A stretch of 64,000 nucleotides of DNA, taken from the NCBI RefSeq assembly GCF_042646425.1, contig NZ_JBHRTR010000031.1, positions 310,001-374,000 of the forward strand, read 5' to 3'. A program made the translations under genes and the position numbers. This DNA comes from Marinibaculum pumilum (GTDB lineage: Bacteria > Pseudomonadota > Alphaproteobacteria > Ferrovibrionales > Ferrovibrionaceae). Shown here in pieces: positions 16,112 to 24,860 of the stretch. Position 1 is the stretch's first letter. Every line of letters begins with the position of its first letter. Below the pieces are notes generated by a model. That model did not search any database, had not been told where the DNA came from, and saw nothing but the letters and a program-made list of their open reading frames with translations.

Positions 16112-17260
16112 ATGGGCACAGAGATTGCCATCGTCGGCATCGGCGAAACCCGGCCCTGCCGGCGTGCCGACAAGGACATCAGAGCACTGGCGGTGGACGC
16201 CATCGACCTCGCGATCGCCGATGCCGGGGTGGATCCGGGAACGATCGACGGCATCGTCACCGACGGCATGATCATGCCCGGCACCGTGCCGCACGAATAT
16301 GTCTCCGCCCAATTCGGCATCGAGCGCCGTTTCGACGGCGGTATCTCGTATGGCGGGACCGGGATCGTCTGTGCGCCGATGATCGCGCGGGCGGCGATCG
16401 AGGCCGGTCATGCGGAGACGGTGCTGTGCTATTTCGGCGTCGACTGGGGCAGCCGGGCCGGCGGCCCCTACGGCTTCCACGACTACTATCCCGCAAAGCT
16501 GGCCTTCGAGAAGCCCTACGGCTTCAACGGCCAGCCCTCCTATTTCGCGCTCTGGGCCCAGCGCTACATGCACGAATACGGCGCGACCGAGGCCGACCTG
16601 GCCGCGATCGCCATCGCGCAGCGCGGCAATGCCCTGCGCACCGGCCGCAGCCAGCTGGACCGGCCGCTGGACATGGACAGCTATGGCGCGGCGCGGATGA
16701 TCTCCGACCCGCTGCGGGTGCCGGACTGCTGCGTGATCTCCGACGGCGTCTGCGCCTTCATCGTCACCACGGCGGAGCGCGCCCGCGACCTGCGCCACCG
16801 GCCGGTCAAGGTGCTGGGCTGCGGCTTCGGCAGCGAGGCGGTCAGCGGCGACGACATCTTCACCCAGCGCGCCGAGATGCTGCGCATCCCGGGTGCGGCC
16901 AAGGCCACGCAGCGCGCACTGGGCGAGGCCGGGCTGGAGATGGCCGATATCGACTTCGCCGAGATCTACGACTGCTTCACGATCTCCTGCCTGATGCAGA
17001 TCGAGAGCATGGGCTTCTGCAAGCCGGGGGAGGGCGGCGCCTTCGTGCGCGAGCGCGACACCTCCACCCATGGCCGGCTGCCGATCAACACCCATGGCGG
17101 GCTTCTGTCCTACAGCTACCTGCTGGGCGCGGAGCATGTCATCGAGGCCGTCCGCCAGCTGCGCGGCGATGCCGGCGAGGCGCAGGTGACGGATCCCGAG
17201 GTGGGCCTGGTCAGCGGCCTCTCGGTGCCGGACTACGGCGTGCTTCTGCTGGGAAGGTGA
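16112..17260 (+). CDS. Thiolase-fold lipid-transfer/aldolase-type protein (nucleophile absent)
   Basis: 382 residues with the thiolase fold of the SCP2-thiolase/Ltp group. The usual nucleophilic Cys position reads GGISYGGTG (76-84), so there is no Cys, and the usual C-terminal GHP motif is replaced by NTHGGLLSYSYLL (327-339). EIYDCFT (Tyr286) is kept. This pattern is that of Ltp2-like proteins, which act with a DUF35 partner as retro-aldolases on CoA thioesters, and not of true thiolases. The next gene is exactly such a DUF35 protein, 5 bp away. A GGAG site precedes the ATG. The substrate is unknown. Confidence 0.8.
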   Translation: MGTEIAIVGIGETRPCRRADKDIRALAVDAIDLAIADAGVDPGTIDGIVTDGMIMPGTVPHEYVSAQFGIERRFDGGISYGGTGIVCAPMIARAAIEAGHAETVLCYFGVDWGSRAGGPYGFHDYYPAKLAFEKPYGFNGQPSYFALWAQRYMHEYGATEADLAAIAIAQRGNALRTGRSQLDRPLDMDSYGAARMISDPLRVPDCCVISDGVCAFIVTTAERARDLRHRPVKVLGCGFGSEAVSGDDIFTQRAEMLRIPGAAKATQRALGEAGLEMADIDFAEIYDCFTISCLMQIESMGFCKPGEGGAFVRERDTSTHGRLPINTHGGLLSYSYLLGAEHVIEAVRQLRGDAGEAQVTDPEVGLVSGLSVPDYGVLLLGR

Positions 17261-17265
17261 ACGGG

Positions 17266-17661
17266 ATGGACGAGATCGACATCAAGGCGCCGGAATTCGC
17301 CGGCTTCTTCGAGGCCGCACGACAGGGTGCGCTGGCCTTTCCGAAATGCGGCAGCTGCCGGCGTTTCCACTGGTACCCGATGAAGGCCTGCCCGCATTGC
17401 CGCAGCCGCGACATCGCCTGGCAGAAGGTGGAGGGCACCGGGACGGTGTTCTCCTGGACCGCGGTGCGCCATGCCTTCGACCCCGCCTACAAGGAGCGGC
17501 TACCGTATATCGTTGCGCTGCTGGAGTTCGACGATGCGCCGGGCATCCGCCTCGTCACCAATGTCGAGGAGGTGGCGCCGGAGGCGATGAGGATCGGCGA
17601 CCGGATGCGGCCACGGTTCCACGACAGCGGCAAGGTGACCTTCCACCCGGCGCAGGCCTGA
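17266..17661 (+). CDS. Zn-ribbon/OB-fold DUF35 protein
   Basis: 131 residues. A short helical N-terminus is followed by a rubredoxin-like zinc ribbon with CGSC near 28-31 and CPHC near 43-46, then an OB-fold that normally binds CoA (GTGTVFSWTAVRH). DUF35 proteins are obligate partners of thiolase-fold enzymes. It lies between the thiolase-fold gene (5 bp) and the second CoA ligase (2 bp), so the three are almost certainly one transcript. Confidence 0.9.
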   Translation: MDEIDIKAPEFAGFFEAARQGALAFPKCGSCRRFHWYPMKACPHCRSRDIAWQKVEGTGTVFSWTAVRHAFDPAYKERLPYIVALLEFDDAPGIRLVTNVEEVAPEAMRIGDRMRPRFHDSGKVTFHPAQA

Positions 17662-17663
17662 CG

Positions 17664-19292
17664 ATGGCGGCGGCGCCGTTCAGCACCCTGGCGGCGGCCT
17701 TCGACGCCGCCGCGGCACAGGCCGGCGACCTCTCCTGCCTTGTCGTGCCGGCGCGGGCGGAGCGTGGCTATCTGCCGGACGGGCTGGACTGGAGCTATGC
17801 CGAGACGGCGGAGCGGGTCGAGCGCCTGGCGGAAGCCTATGCCGCCCGCGGCTACGGGGCGGGGCATCGGGTGGCGCTGCTGCTGGAGAACCGGCCGGAG
17901 TTCATGCTGCACTTCCTGGCGTTGATCCGCCTCGGCGCCTGCACGGTCCCGGTGAACCCGGACTACCGGGCAGAGGACCTCGCCTTCCTGCTGGCCCATT
18001 CGGAAGCGGATCTCGCCATCGCCCTGCCGGACCGGTGCGACGGCCTGGCCGCCGTCTCGGCCGGCGTGCCGGACGGTGCGCCGGTGATACCCTCGGACCG
18101 TTTTGCCGACGCGCTGCCGCAAGCCCGGCGGCCGGCGGCCGGCGGAGCGCCGGACGAGGACAGCCCCGGCGCACTGCTCTACACCTCCGGCACCACCGGC
18201 ATGCCGAAGGGATGCCTGCTCAGCAACGCCTATTTCCTGTTCGCCGGGCGCCGCTACCTGGAGGCCGGCGGCGCGATGCAGGTGCGGCCGGAAGCGGAGC
18301 GACTCTACAATCCTCTGCCGCTGTTCTACGCCAACAGCCTGGGCATCTCGAACCCGGCGATGATCCTGTCGCGCAACGCGATGATCTTTCCGGACCGGTT
18401 CCACCCGCGCTCCTGGTGGCAGGACCTGGTACAGACCCGCGCCACGATCATCCATTATCTGGGCATCGTGGCCCCCGTGCTGCTGGCCGCCCCGCCCTGC
18501 GACGCGGAGCGCGCCCATCACGTGCGCTTCGGCGTCGGCGCGGGCCTCGATCCGGCCCAGCATGATGCCTTCGAACGGCGCTTCGGCTTTCCCATGATCG
18601 AGGTCTGGGGCATGTCGGAAGTCGGCATCGCGACGGCCGCGAACCATGAGCCGCGGGGCATCGACAGCCGCACCATCGGGCGGCCGCTTCCCGGCATCGA
18701 ACTCTCCGTCGTCGACGACGCGGACCGGCCCGTGGCCGACGGCGGCGAGGGCGAGCTGCTGCTCCGCCGCGCCGGGGCGGAGCCGCGAAAGGGCCTGTTC
18801 GCAGGCTACTGGAAGGACGAGGCGGTAACGGCGGAGGCCTGGCGCGGCGGCTGGTTCCACACCGGGGACATCGTCCGGCGGGCGCCCGACGGGCTCTACC
18901 ATTTCGTCGACCGCAAGAAGCACATGATCCGCCGCAGCGGGCAGAACATCGCCGCGGCGGAGGTGGAGGCCTGCCTGCGCGGACATCCCGCTGTCGCCGA
19001 GGTGGCGGTGCTTGCGGTCCCGGACGAGCTGCGCGACGAGGAGGTACTGGCCTGTCTGGTGCCCCGTGCGGGACATGTGCCCGACGCCGCGCTGGCGCAG
19101 GAGGTGGTGGGGCATGCGCTTGGGCGCCTCGCCTATTTCAAGGCGCCCGGCTGGGTGCTGTTCCTGGACGAACTGCCGCTGACCGCGACCCAGAAGCTGC
19201 GGAAGTCGGCCATCTTCGCCGCGGGCGAGGACCCGCGGCAGCGCGCCGGCATGTACGACTGCCGCGCCCAGAAGCAGCGGCGGGCGCGATGA
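17664..19292 (+). CDS. Acyl-CoA ligase (AMP-forming), crotonobetaine/carnitine-CoA ligase-like
   Basis: 542 residues of the ANL superfamily. Visible motifs are YTSGTTGMPKG near 173, EVWGMSEVG near 314, the hinge region DRKKHMIRRSGQNI near 415 and the last-domain Lys in TATQKLRKS near 510. The layout resembles CaiC-type and long-chain ligases. It is the second CoA ligase in the operon, so it may act on a side product or on a later intermediate acid. Starts 2 bp after the DUF35 gene and overlaps the following reductase gene by ATGA. Confidence 0.87.
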   Translation: MAAAPFSTLAAAFDAAAAQAGDLSCLVVPARAERGYLPDGLDWSYAETAERVERLAEAYAARGYGAGHRVALLLENRPEFMLHFLALIRLGACTVPVNPDYRAEDLAFLLAHSEADLAIALPDRCDGLAAVSAGVPDGAPVIPSDRFADALPQARRPAAGGAPDEDSPGALLYTSGTTGMPKGCLLSNAYFLFAGRRYLEAGGAMQVRPEAERLYNPLPLFYANSLGISNPAMILSRNAMIFPDRFHPRSWWQDLVQTRATIIHYLGIVAPVLLAAPPCDAERAHHVRFGVGAGLDPAQHDAFERRFGFPMIEVWGMSEVGIATAANHEPRGIDSRTIGRPLPGIELSVVDDADRPVADGGEGELLLRRAGAEPRKGLFAGYWKDEAVTAEAWRGGWFHTGDIVRRAPDGLYHFVDRKKHMIRRSGQNIAAAEVEACLRGHPAVAEVAVLAVPDELRDEEVLACLVPRAGHVPDAALAQEVVGHALGRLAYFKAPGWVLFLDELPLTATQKLRKSAIFAAGEDPRQRAGMYDCRAQKQRRAR

Positions 19293-20347
19293 CCGGAACG
19301 GCGTTGATCCTGGGCGATGGCGGCGTCGTCGGGCGGCACCTGGCGCTCAGGCTGAATGCCAGCCCGGGCTGGTCGGCGATCGGCCTGTCGCGACGTGCGG
19401 AGGGACCGGAAGGGGTGGTGCATATTGCGGCCGATCTGCTGGACCGGGCGGACCTGTCCCGCCATGCAGAGGGCCTGCAGGCGGTGACCCATCTGTTCGT
19501 CGCCGCGAAGGTCGCTGCCGCCGATGCGGTGGCGGAGGCGGAACGCAATGTCCGCCTGCTGGCCAATGCGCTGGACCTGCTGGAGCGCCATGCGCCGGGC
19601 CTGCAGCGGGTGGTCCTGGTACATGGCACGAAATGGTATGGCTGCCATCTCGGTCCCTATGCCGTGCCGGCGCGGGAGGCGGATCCGTCCGGGCCCGGGC
19701 CGCTGTTCTATTTCGACCAGCACGACCTGGTCCGCGTGCGTTCGCAGGCCTGCCCGGCTGCCCGGCGATGGACCTGGTGCAGCCTGCGGCCGCATACCGT
19801 CTGGGGCTATTCGCAAGGGTCCGGCAACAACCTGGTGACCCTGATTGCGGTCTATGCCGCCCTGCTCAAGGAGGCCGGCCTGCCGCTGTCCTTTCCCGGC
19901 AGCGAGGCGAATTTCCGCAAGCGCTCCCAGGCGACAACCGCCGACCTGCTCGCCGATGCGCTGCTCTGGGCGGCTGTGGCGCCCGCTTGCGCGGGTCAGG
20001 ACGTCAATATCGTCAACGGCGGCTGGTTCCGCTGGTGCGATCTCTGGCCGTCGGTGGCTGCATTGTTCGACATGCCGCCGGCACCGCCCGACCCTGTGCC
20101 GCTCGTGAAGCGGATGAAGCCGCTGGAAGCGGCATGGCCGGCGCTCTGCGACCGGCATGGGCTGCGGGAACGCGATCTTGGGCAGTTGGTGAACTGGGCC
20201 TATGGCGACGGCCTGTTCGGCGTGACATGGGACGATGTCTCCGCCATGGACAAGGCACGCCGGCTGGGCTTCCACGCTACGGAGGACAACGGCGCGGCCC
20301 TGCTCAGGATTCTGGACGGCCTGCGCCGCGACCGGATCGTGCCGTGA
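19289..20347 (+). CDS. PRISE-type NAD(P)H enone reductase (progesterone 5-beta-reductase/iridoid synthase-like)
   Basis: 352 residues, an atypical short-chain dehydrogenase. The nucleotide motif is GDGGVVG (9-15). The PRISE landmarks are clear: VHGTKWYGCHLGPY (111-124, Lys115) followed by LFYFDQHDLV (139-148, Tyr141) and LRPHTVWGYSQGSGNNL. PRISE enzymes reduce conjugated carbonyl compounds with NADPH; plant members make 5-beta-steroids and iridoids, while bacterial members are poorly studied. It overlaps both neighbours (ATGA and GTGA), so it is a tightly bound part of the catabolic operon and probably reduces an unsaturated intermediate. Confidence 0.85.
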   Translation: MTGTALILGDGGVVGRHLALRLNASPGWSAIGLSRRAEGPEGVVHIAADLLDRADLSRHAEGLQAVTHLFVAAKVAAADAVAEAERNVRLLANALDLLERHAPGLQRVVLVHGTKWYGCHLGPYAVPAREADPSGPGPLFYFDQHDLVRVRSQACPAARRWTWCSLRPHTVWGYSQGSGNNLVTLIAVYAALLKEAGLPLSFPGSEANFRKRSQATTADLLADALLWAAVAPACAGQDVNIVNGGWFRWCDLWPSVAALFDMPPAPPDPVPLVKRMKPLEAAWPALCDRHGLRERDLGQLVNWAYGDGLFGVTWDDVSAMDKARRLGFHATEDNGAALLRILDGLRRDRIVP

Positions 20348-21501
20348 GCAGGGAGGCCTGCCCGTCGCCGGCACGCCCTGTGCTGCTGGCCCCGCTGTCG
20401 CTGCGCGGCCTCACCCTGCGCAACCGGCTGGCGATCTCGCCGATGTGCCAGTACATGGCGCGGGACGGCGTCGCCAATGACTGGCATTTCGCGCATCTGG
20501 CGAAGTTCGCGCTGGGCGGTGCCGGCACCGTCTTCGTGGAGGCGACGGCGGTGGCCGAGGAGGGCCGTATCACGCATGGCGATGTCGGCCTCTGGGATTC
20601 GTCACAGGTGGCGCCCCTCCGTCGCATCGCGGCCTTTCTGCGCGCCCATGGCGCCGCGCCGGCAATCCAGCTCGGCCATGCCGGCCGCAAGGCCGGCACG
20701 CAGCGCCCCTGGCATGGCAACGGGCCGCTGGGCGACCTCGACCGGGCCCGTGGCGAGGCGCCCTGGCCGGTCGTCGGACCCTCGCCGCTGGCGGCGGCCG
20801 CAGGCTGGCCGGTGCCGCGGGCCCTGGACCGGGACGACATGGCGCGCCTGCGCGAGGCATGGCGCAGCGCCGCGCTCCGGGCGCTCGACGCCGGCTTCGA
20901 CGTGGTGGAACTGCATTGCGCCCACGGCTACCTGCTGCACCAGTTCCTGTCGCCTCTGTCCAACCGGCGCGGCGACGCCTATGGCGGCGATCTCGCCGGG
21001 CGCATGCGCTTTCCCCTGGAAGTGGCGCAGGCGGTGCGCGACGCCTGGCCGGCGGAGCGCCCGATGTTCGTGCGGATATCCGCACGCGACTGGGAGGAGG
21101 ATGGCTGGTCCCTCGACGATTCCGTGGTCTTCGCCCGTGCGCTGGCAGCGCGCGGCATCGACCTGGTGGACTGTTCGGCCGGCGGTCTCGGCGGCTCCGC
21201 CACCGCGGCGCGGGTGCCCCGCTGGCCGGGCTTCCAGGTGCCGTTCGCGGCCCGCGTCCGACGGGATGCCGGGATCCCGACGATGGCCGTCGGCCTGATC
21301 ACGGAGCCACGCCAGGCGGAAGCCGTGCTGGCGGAAGGGCAGGCCGACCTGGTGGCGATCGGACGCGAGGCGATGGTGGACCCGAACTGGCTGCTGCGGG
21401 CGGAGCGGGACCTGGATCCGGAGGCCGGATTCGCCGCCTGGCCGCAGCCCTATGGCTGGTGGCTCGACCGGCGGGAGCGCCTTCGACGAGAGGGGGCCTG
21501 A
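20344..21501 (+). CDS. NADH:flavin oxidoreductase, Old Yellow Enzyme (YqjM-like)
   Basis: 385 residues. An FMN TIM barrel that reduces activated C=C bonds. ISPMCQY (31-37) places it in the YqjM/thermophilic-like group, which uses this Cys near FMN. The double-bond binding region FDVVELHCAHGYLLHQFLSP near 180-200 and the late AVGLITEPRQAE and GREAMVDPNW are standard. The GTG start overlaps the PRISE gene stop by GTGA. Having two different ene-reductases side by side suggests a substrate with more than one unsaturation. Last gene of the + strand operon. Confidence 0.9.
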   Translation: MSREACPSPARPVLLAPLSLRGLTLRNRLAISPMCQYMARDGVANDWHFAHLAKFALGGAGTVFVEATAVAEEGRITHGDVGLWDSSQVAPLRRIAAFLRAHGAAPAIQLGHAGRKAGTQRPWHGNGPLGDLDRARGEAPWPVVGPSPLAAAAGWPVPRALDRDDMARLREAWRSAALRALDAGFDVVELHCAHGYLLHQFLSPLSNRRGDAYGGDLAGRMRFPLEVAQAVRDAWPAERPMFVRISARDWEEDGWSLDDSVVFARALAARGIDLVDCSAGGLGGSATAARVPRWPGFQVPFAARVRRDAGIPTMAVGLITEPRQAEAVLAEGQADLVAIGREAMVDPNWLLRAERDLDPEAGFAAWPQPYGWWLDRRERLRREGA

Positions 21502-21514
21502 CTAGGGACTCGTT

Positions 21515-22771
21515 TCAGCCCAGCAGGTCCGGCCTGTCGCCGTCGGTCGCCGGCAGTTCCAGGATGCCGGCCAGCATCGGCAGGTAATCCTCCGACACCG
21601 CGCGGTCGATGCTGCCGCGGCCGATGCCGGCGCCGTAGAAGGCGCAGAAGCGGTCGTCGGCCGGATCGCCCGGGCGCAGGCCGTGGGTGGAGACGTATTT
21701 CGGCGGTCCCATGGTCTGCTCCGCCGGCAGGCCGTCGGGCTTCGCCTCGAAGCTGTGGCGGTCCGGCGCGACGAAGGTGGCGATCCGGTCGCGGTGCGGT
21801 TCCGGCACATGGGTGCTGTCCAGCTCCGTCACCCCGAACGGCGCCAGCCGCTCCGCCGCCTCCCGCCGCTCCGCTGCGCTGCGCGCGACGACATGCAGGG
21901 TGGCGCCCTCCGCCTCCCACAGATGGTCGGGCAGGATCGCGCCGGGGAACAACGCCGTCTCCATCTGCGCATGGCCGTGGTCGCTGCAGACCGCCACGAC
22001 ATACTCGTCCAGCCGGCCCGCCTTCTCCAGCCGTTGCAGCAGCGAGCCGATCAGCAGGTCGGCGGTGGCGAAGGCCCAGTGCGCCGGATCGCTGGCGAAG
22101 CCATGCAGATGCTGGATCGCGTCGGTCATCGCCACCTCGGTCAGGATCAGGTCGGGCGGGCTGTCGGAGCAGGCGAGGGCGGCGACCGCGGCCAGGCTGC
22201 GCTGGTCGTTGTGCATGCCGTTCATCAGCGCCGCCGCGGCATCCTCCGCCAGATCGGCCGACAGCAGGAGCGGGCCGTCCGCGACCATCGCAGCGGCCAG
22301 GCGGTCGTCGGGGTCCAGCACATGGTCGGTATAGATGCCGCCGTCCAGCCGCGCCGACTTGGCGAAGCGGCTGCCATCGACGAAGCCGCGCAGCCACCAG
22401 GGCGGGTAGAAGCAGTCGGCATCGCCCGGATGCACCATGGCATGGCCGATCGCCGCCACGTCGCGGCCGGCCGCCCTTGCCCGCCCGGCGATCGTCGGCA
22501 CCTTCAGGTCGTTGGCCAGGGCGCAGCGGAAGGTCTGGCCGTCGAAGATATGGTTGCCCCAGGCGCCGTGCCGCTCCGGCGGCGCGCCAGTCAGCATGGT
22601 CGCGCGGCCGGGCATGGAGGTCGCCGGCACCGCCGAGGCCAGCCGCACCACCCGGGTGCCGTCCTCGGCCATGGCGGAGAGGTGCGGCATCCGCTGCCGA
22701 TGAGCGTCGAAATAGTCGGCGCTCAGGCCGTCGACCAGGATGGCGATCAGTTTCCGGTGCTGCTGCGGCAT
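21515..22771 (-). CDS. Alkaline phosphatase-superfamily phosphodiesterase/nucleotide pyrophosphatase-like
   Basis: 418 residues without a signal peptide from the chosen ATG. The metal site starts ILVDGLSADYF (Asp14), the nucleophile region is PATSMPGRATMLTG (49-62), followed by PPERHGAWGN, and a late metal motif SDHGHAQM. This is the NPP/phosphopentomutase-like branch of the alkaline phosphatase superfamily. The substrate could be a nucleotide or a phosphodiester. An ATG 51 bp upstream is in frame, but AGGA sits before the chosen one. It converges on the OYE gene with a 13-bp gap and is divergent from the decarboxylase-like gene. Confidence 0.82.
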   Translation of the reverse strand: MPQQHRKLIAILVDGLSADYFDAHRQRMPHLSAMAEDGTRVVRLASAVPATSMPGRATMLTGAPPERHGAWGNHIFDGQTFRCALANDLKVPTIAGRARAAGRDVAAIGHAMVHPGDADCFYPPWWLRGFVDGSRFAKSARLDGGIYTDHVLDPDDRLAAAMVADGPLLLSADLAEDAAAALMNGMHNDQRSLAAVAALACSDSPPDLILTEVAMTDAIQHLHGFASDPAHWAFATADLLIGSLLQRLEKAGRLDEYVVAVCSDHGHAQMETALFPGAILPDHLWEAEGATLHVVARSAAERREAAERLAPFGVTELDSTHVPEPHRDRIATFVAPDRHSFEAKPDGLPAEQTMGPPKYVSTHGLRPGDPADDRFCAFYGAGIGRGSIDRAVSEDYLPMLAGILELPATDGDRPDLLG

Positions 22772-22892
22772 GGCGGGTCCTGAAGGTATGGGCGTGGATT
22801 CCGGAGAGTCTAGCCGACCCATATTGCAGCCATGTGTCGGCAGGCCCTGTGGCCCGGGTCGCTGCCGGGAAGGGTTGCTGTTATCCTACGGA

Positions 22893-22905
22893 ATTGTCGG
22901 ACAAT
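22893..22905. promoter_or_regulatory. GntR/FCD-type palindromic operator
   Basis: A perfect palindrome ATTGTC-G-GACAAT, matching the TNGTCNGACNA pattern typical of FadR-type GntR regulators. It lies about 60 bp before the acetoacetate decarboxylase-like gene, in the divergent region with the phosphodiesterase gene. No GntR gene is in the window. Confidence 0.45.
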
Positions 22906-22964
22906 CCGGCCTGCCGCTCCCGGCCCGCCCGGGCGGCCAAGAAACACAGACGGAGGAGACAGCC

Positions 22965-23762
22965 ATGGGCTTCGTGAAGACCAAGGAGGAGGTCGCCCGC
23001 ATCCAGGCGGTGCTGAGCGCGCCGCGTTTCGTCGGCGCGGAGATGCTCTCGATCGACTTCCTGACCCGGAAGGAGACCGTGGCGGCGATCCTGCCGCCCG
23101 GCCTGGAGCCGGCGGACGAGCCGCTGGTCACCGCGATGGTGGGGCGCTGGCGGTCGAACTGCGTGGCCGATTTCACCGGCGGCGCGATCTATGTCATGGC
23201 CCGCCACAAGGACATCACCGGCCCCTATGTCCTGTCGATGTACATGGACCAGGACCATGCGATCATCTTCGGCCGCGACCTGTTCGGCGAGCCGAAGAAG
23301 ATGGCAAGCACCACCCTGCAGCGGCGCGGCAGCTTCATGCACGGTTTCGTGGAGCGCGGTGGCACCCGGCTGATCGAGATCAAGGCCGACCTGACGGAGG
23401 ATCTCGGCCCAGGGCAGGCGCAGGGCGTGAACTTCAATATCAAGGCAACCCCGTCCTGCACCGGCATCGGCCTGGAGGACGACCCGGTCCTGACCCTGGC
23501 GGAGTTCCGCAACAGCCTGGATGTGCAGCGGCGCGGCCGCGGCAGCCTGACCCTGGGCCATACGGTGCATGATCCGCTGTCGGACCTGGAGATCGTCGAG
23601 CTGCGCGGCGCCGCCTATCTGGAAGGCGACCTGATCACTTCCTGCCGACCCCTGGCGCGGCTGAACGCGGATGCGTTCCTGCCCTATCTCTACGGTCGCC
23701 TGGACGACTGGTCCGCCCTGGACACGGAGAACGTCCAGACCATCCATCCCCAGAACGCCTGA
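22965..23762 (+). CDS. Acetoacetate decarboxylase family protein
   Basis: 265 residues of the ADC-like fold. The Schiff-base region reads FGEPKKMAS with Lys111 and Lys112, matching the Lys pair of true acetoacetate decarboxylase. Family members decarboxylate beta-keto acids or act as aldolase-dehydratases on other oxo-acids. A strong GGAGGAG precedes the ATG. The next gene starts 12 bp later, so they form an operon. A role in the last steps of a ring- or chain-degrading route fits the setting but is inference. Confidence 0.82.
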   Translation: MGFVKTKEEVARIQAVLSAPRFVGAEMLSIDFLTRKETVAAILPPGLEPADEPLVTAMVGRWRSNCVADFTGGAIYVMARHKDITGPYVLSMYMDQDHAIIFGRDLFGEPKKMASTTLQRRGSFMHGFVERGGTRLIEIKADLTEDLGPGQAQGVNFNIKATPSCTGIGLEDDPVLTLAEFRNSLDVQRRGRGSLTLGHTVHDPLSDLEIVELRGAAYLEGDLITSCRPLARLNADAFLPYLYGRLDDWSALDTENVQTIHPQNA

Positions 23763-23774
23763 GGGAGACCCGAC

Positions 23775-24317
23775 ATGTCCCGACTGCCGCTTGCCGAGGC
23801 CGAGGCGCTGCCGGCCTTCCTGAAGGAGATGCACGACGGGGCCGGTGCGCAGGACTGGTCCACCCGCCATGTCGCCCGCGCCTTCGCCGCCCATCCCGAC
23901 CTGCTGGAGCGCTACCTGTCCTTCTACTATCCGTTCCATTCCAATGACGGGGTGGACGGCGCGCTGGAGCCACGCCTGAAGGAACTGGTGCGGCTGCGCA
24001 TCGCCACCCTGAACGGCTGCAAGACCTGCAAGGCCGCGCGGCTGGACCCTGACCACGTCACCGAGGACGAGGCCGCGCGCGGCGTCGACACGGTGGCGGA
24101 GGGCGGCAGTTTCAGCCCGCGGGAGAAGGCCGCGGTGCGGCTGGCCGAGTTGATGGCGGAGAACCATCATGCCTTCGATGACGACACCATGCGTGAGCTG
24201 CGGGCGCAGTTCAGCGACCGCGAGATCCTGGAGCTGATGATGATGGCCGGCCAATATATCGGCTTCGGCCGGATGCTGGCCGCGCTGCAGCTCGAAACGG
24301 TGAGCTGCCCGATCTGA
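23775..24317 (+). CDS. Carboxymuconolactone decarboxylase/AhpD-like protein
   Basis: 180 residues, all helical, with the CMD core LKELVRLRIATLNGCKTC and the redox-type pair Cys82/Cys85. The paired Cys points to the AhpD-like peroxidase/disulfide branch more than to a true lactone decarboxylase. The late part ILELMMMAGQYIGFGRML is the usual third helix. It follows the decarboxylase-like gene by 12 bp. It converges with the flavin reductase gene, with a GC-rich hairpin (around 24327-24345) between them that lacks a T-run. Confidence 0.82.
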   Translation: MSRLPLAEAEALPAFLKEMHDGAGAQDWSTRHVARAFAAHPDLLERYLSFYYPFHSNDGVDGALEPRLKELVRLRIATLNGCKTCKAARLDPDHVTEDEAARGVDTVAEGGSFSPREKAAVRLAELMAENHHAFDDDTMRELRAQFSDREILELMMMAGQYIGFGRMLAALQLETVSCPI

Positions 24318-24342
24318 GGGTGAGCGCCGGCCGCGCCGGCCG

Positions 24343-24837
24343 TCAGATTGGTGCCAGGCGGTGGAACCGCGACCGCTCATAGAGCAGGGCGGCGCCGTCG
24401 GCCTGGCGGATCTCCACGATCCGGCCGATGAAGATCGCATGGCTGCCGGCCTCGACCTGCTGGTCGACTTCGCAGGAGAAGGCGACCGGTGCGTCGCGCA
24501 GCACCGGCAGGCCGCGGCCATCCTCGGTCCAGTTGCCCAGGGCGAATTTCGCCTCTCCGGTCGCGCCGTCGGCACCGGCGAAGCGCATCGCCAGCGGCCC
24601 CGACGGGTCCGGCAGCAGGCTAACATTGAACAGCCCGCTGTCGGCGACCGCGGCGCAGGTGCCGGTGCGGCGGTTGACGCAGGCCAGCAGGCTGGGCGGC
24701 TCCGCGCTGACGGAACAGACCGCGGTCGCGGTCAGGCCCAGCCGCTCGCTGGCGGAGCGGGCGCTGACGATGGTGACGGCGCCGGGAAAGCGCGCCATGG
24801 CGGCCCGGAAGCTGTCGGGATCGACCGCGATGCCCAT
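24343..24837 (-). CDS. Flavin reductase, small component of a two-component monooxygenase (StyB-like)
   Basis: 164 residues of the flavin reductase-like split barrel. The N-terminus FRAAMARFPGAVTIVSA and the segments GLTATAVCSVSAEPPSLLACVNR and FNVSLL are standard for StyB/HpaC-type reductases, which supply reduced FAD to a partner oxygenase. The partner gene (StyA-like) lies 23 bp upstream on the same strand. It converges on the AhpD-like gene. Confidence 0.9.
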   Translation of the reverse strand: MGIAVDPDSFRAAMARFPGAVTIVSARSASERLGLTATAVCSVSAEPPSLLACVNRRTGTCAAVADSGLFNVSLLPDPSGPLAMRFAGADGATGEAKFALGNWTEDGRGLPVLRDAPVAFSCEVDQQVEAGSHAIFIGRIVEIRQADGAALLYERSRFHRLAPI

Positions 24838-24860
24838 CGTCGCGCCCTCCTGGCCCTGCC

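Noticed and set aside
24318..24345. GC-rich hairpin between the AhpD-like and flavin reductase genes as a terminator
   Set aside because: The stem is imperfect and there is no T-run on either strand.
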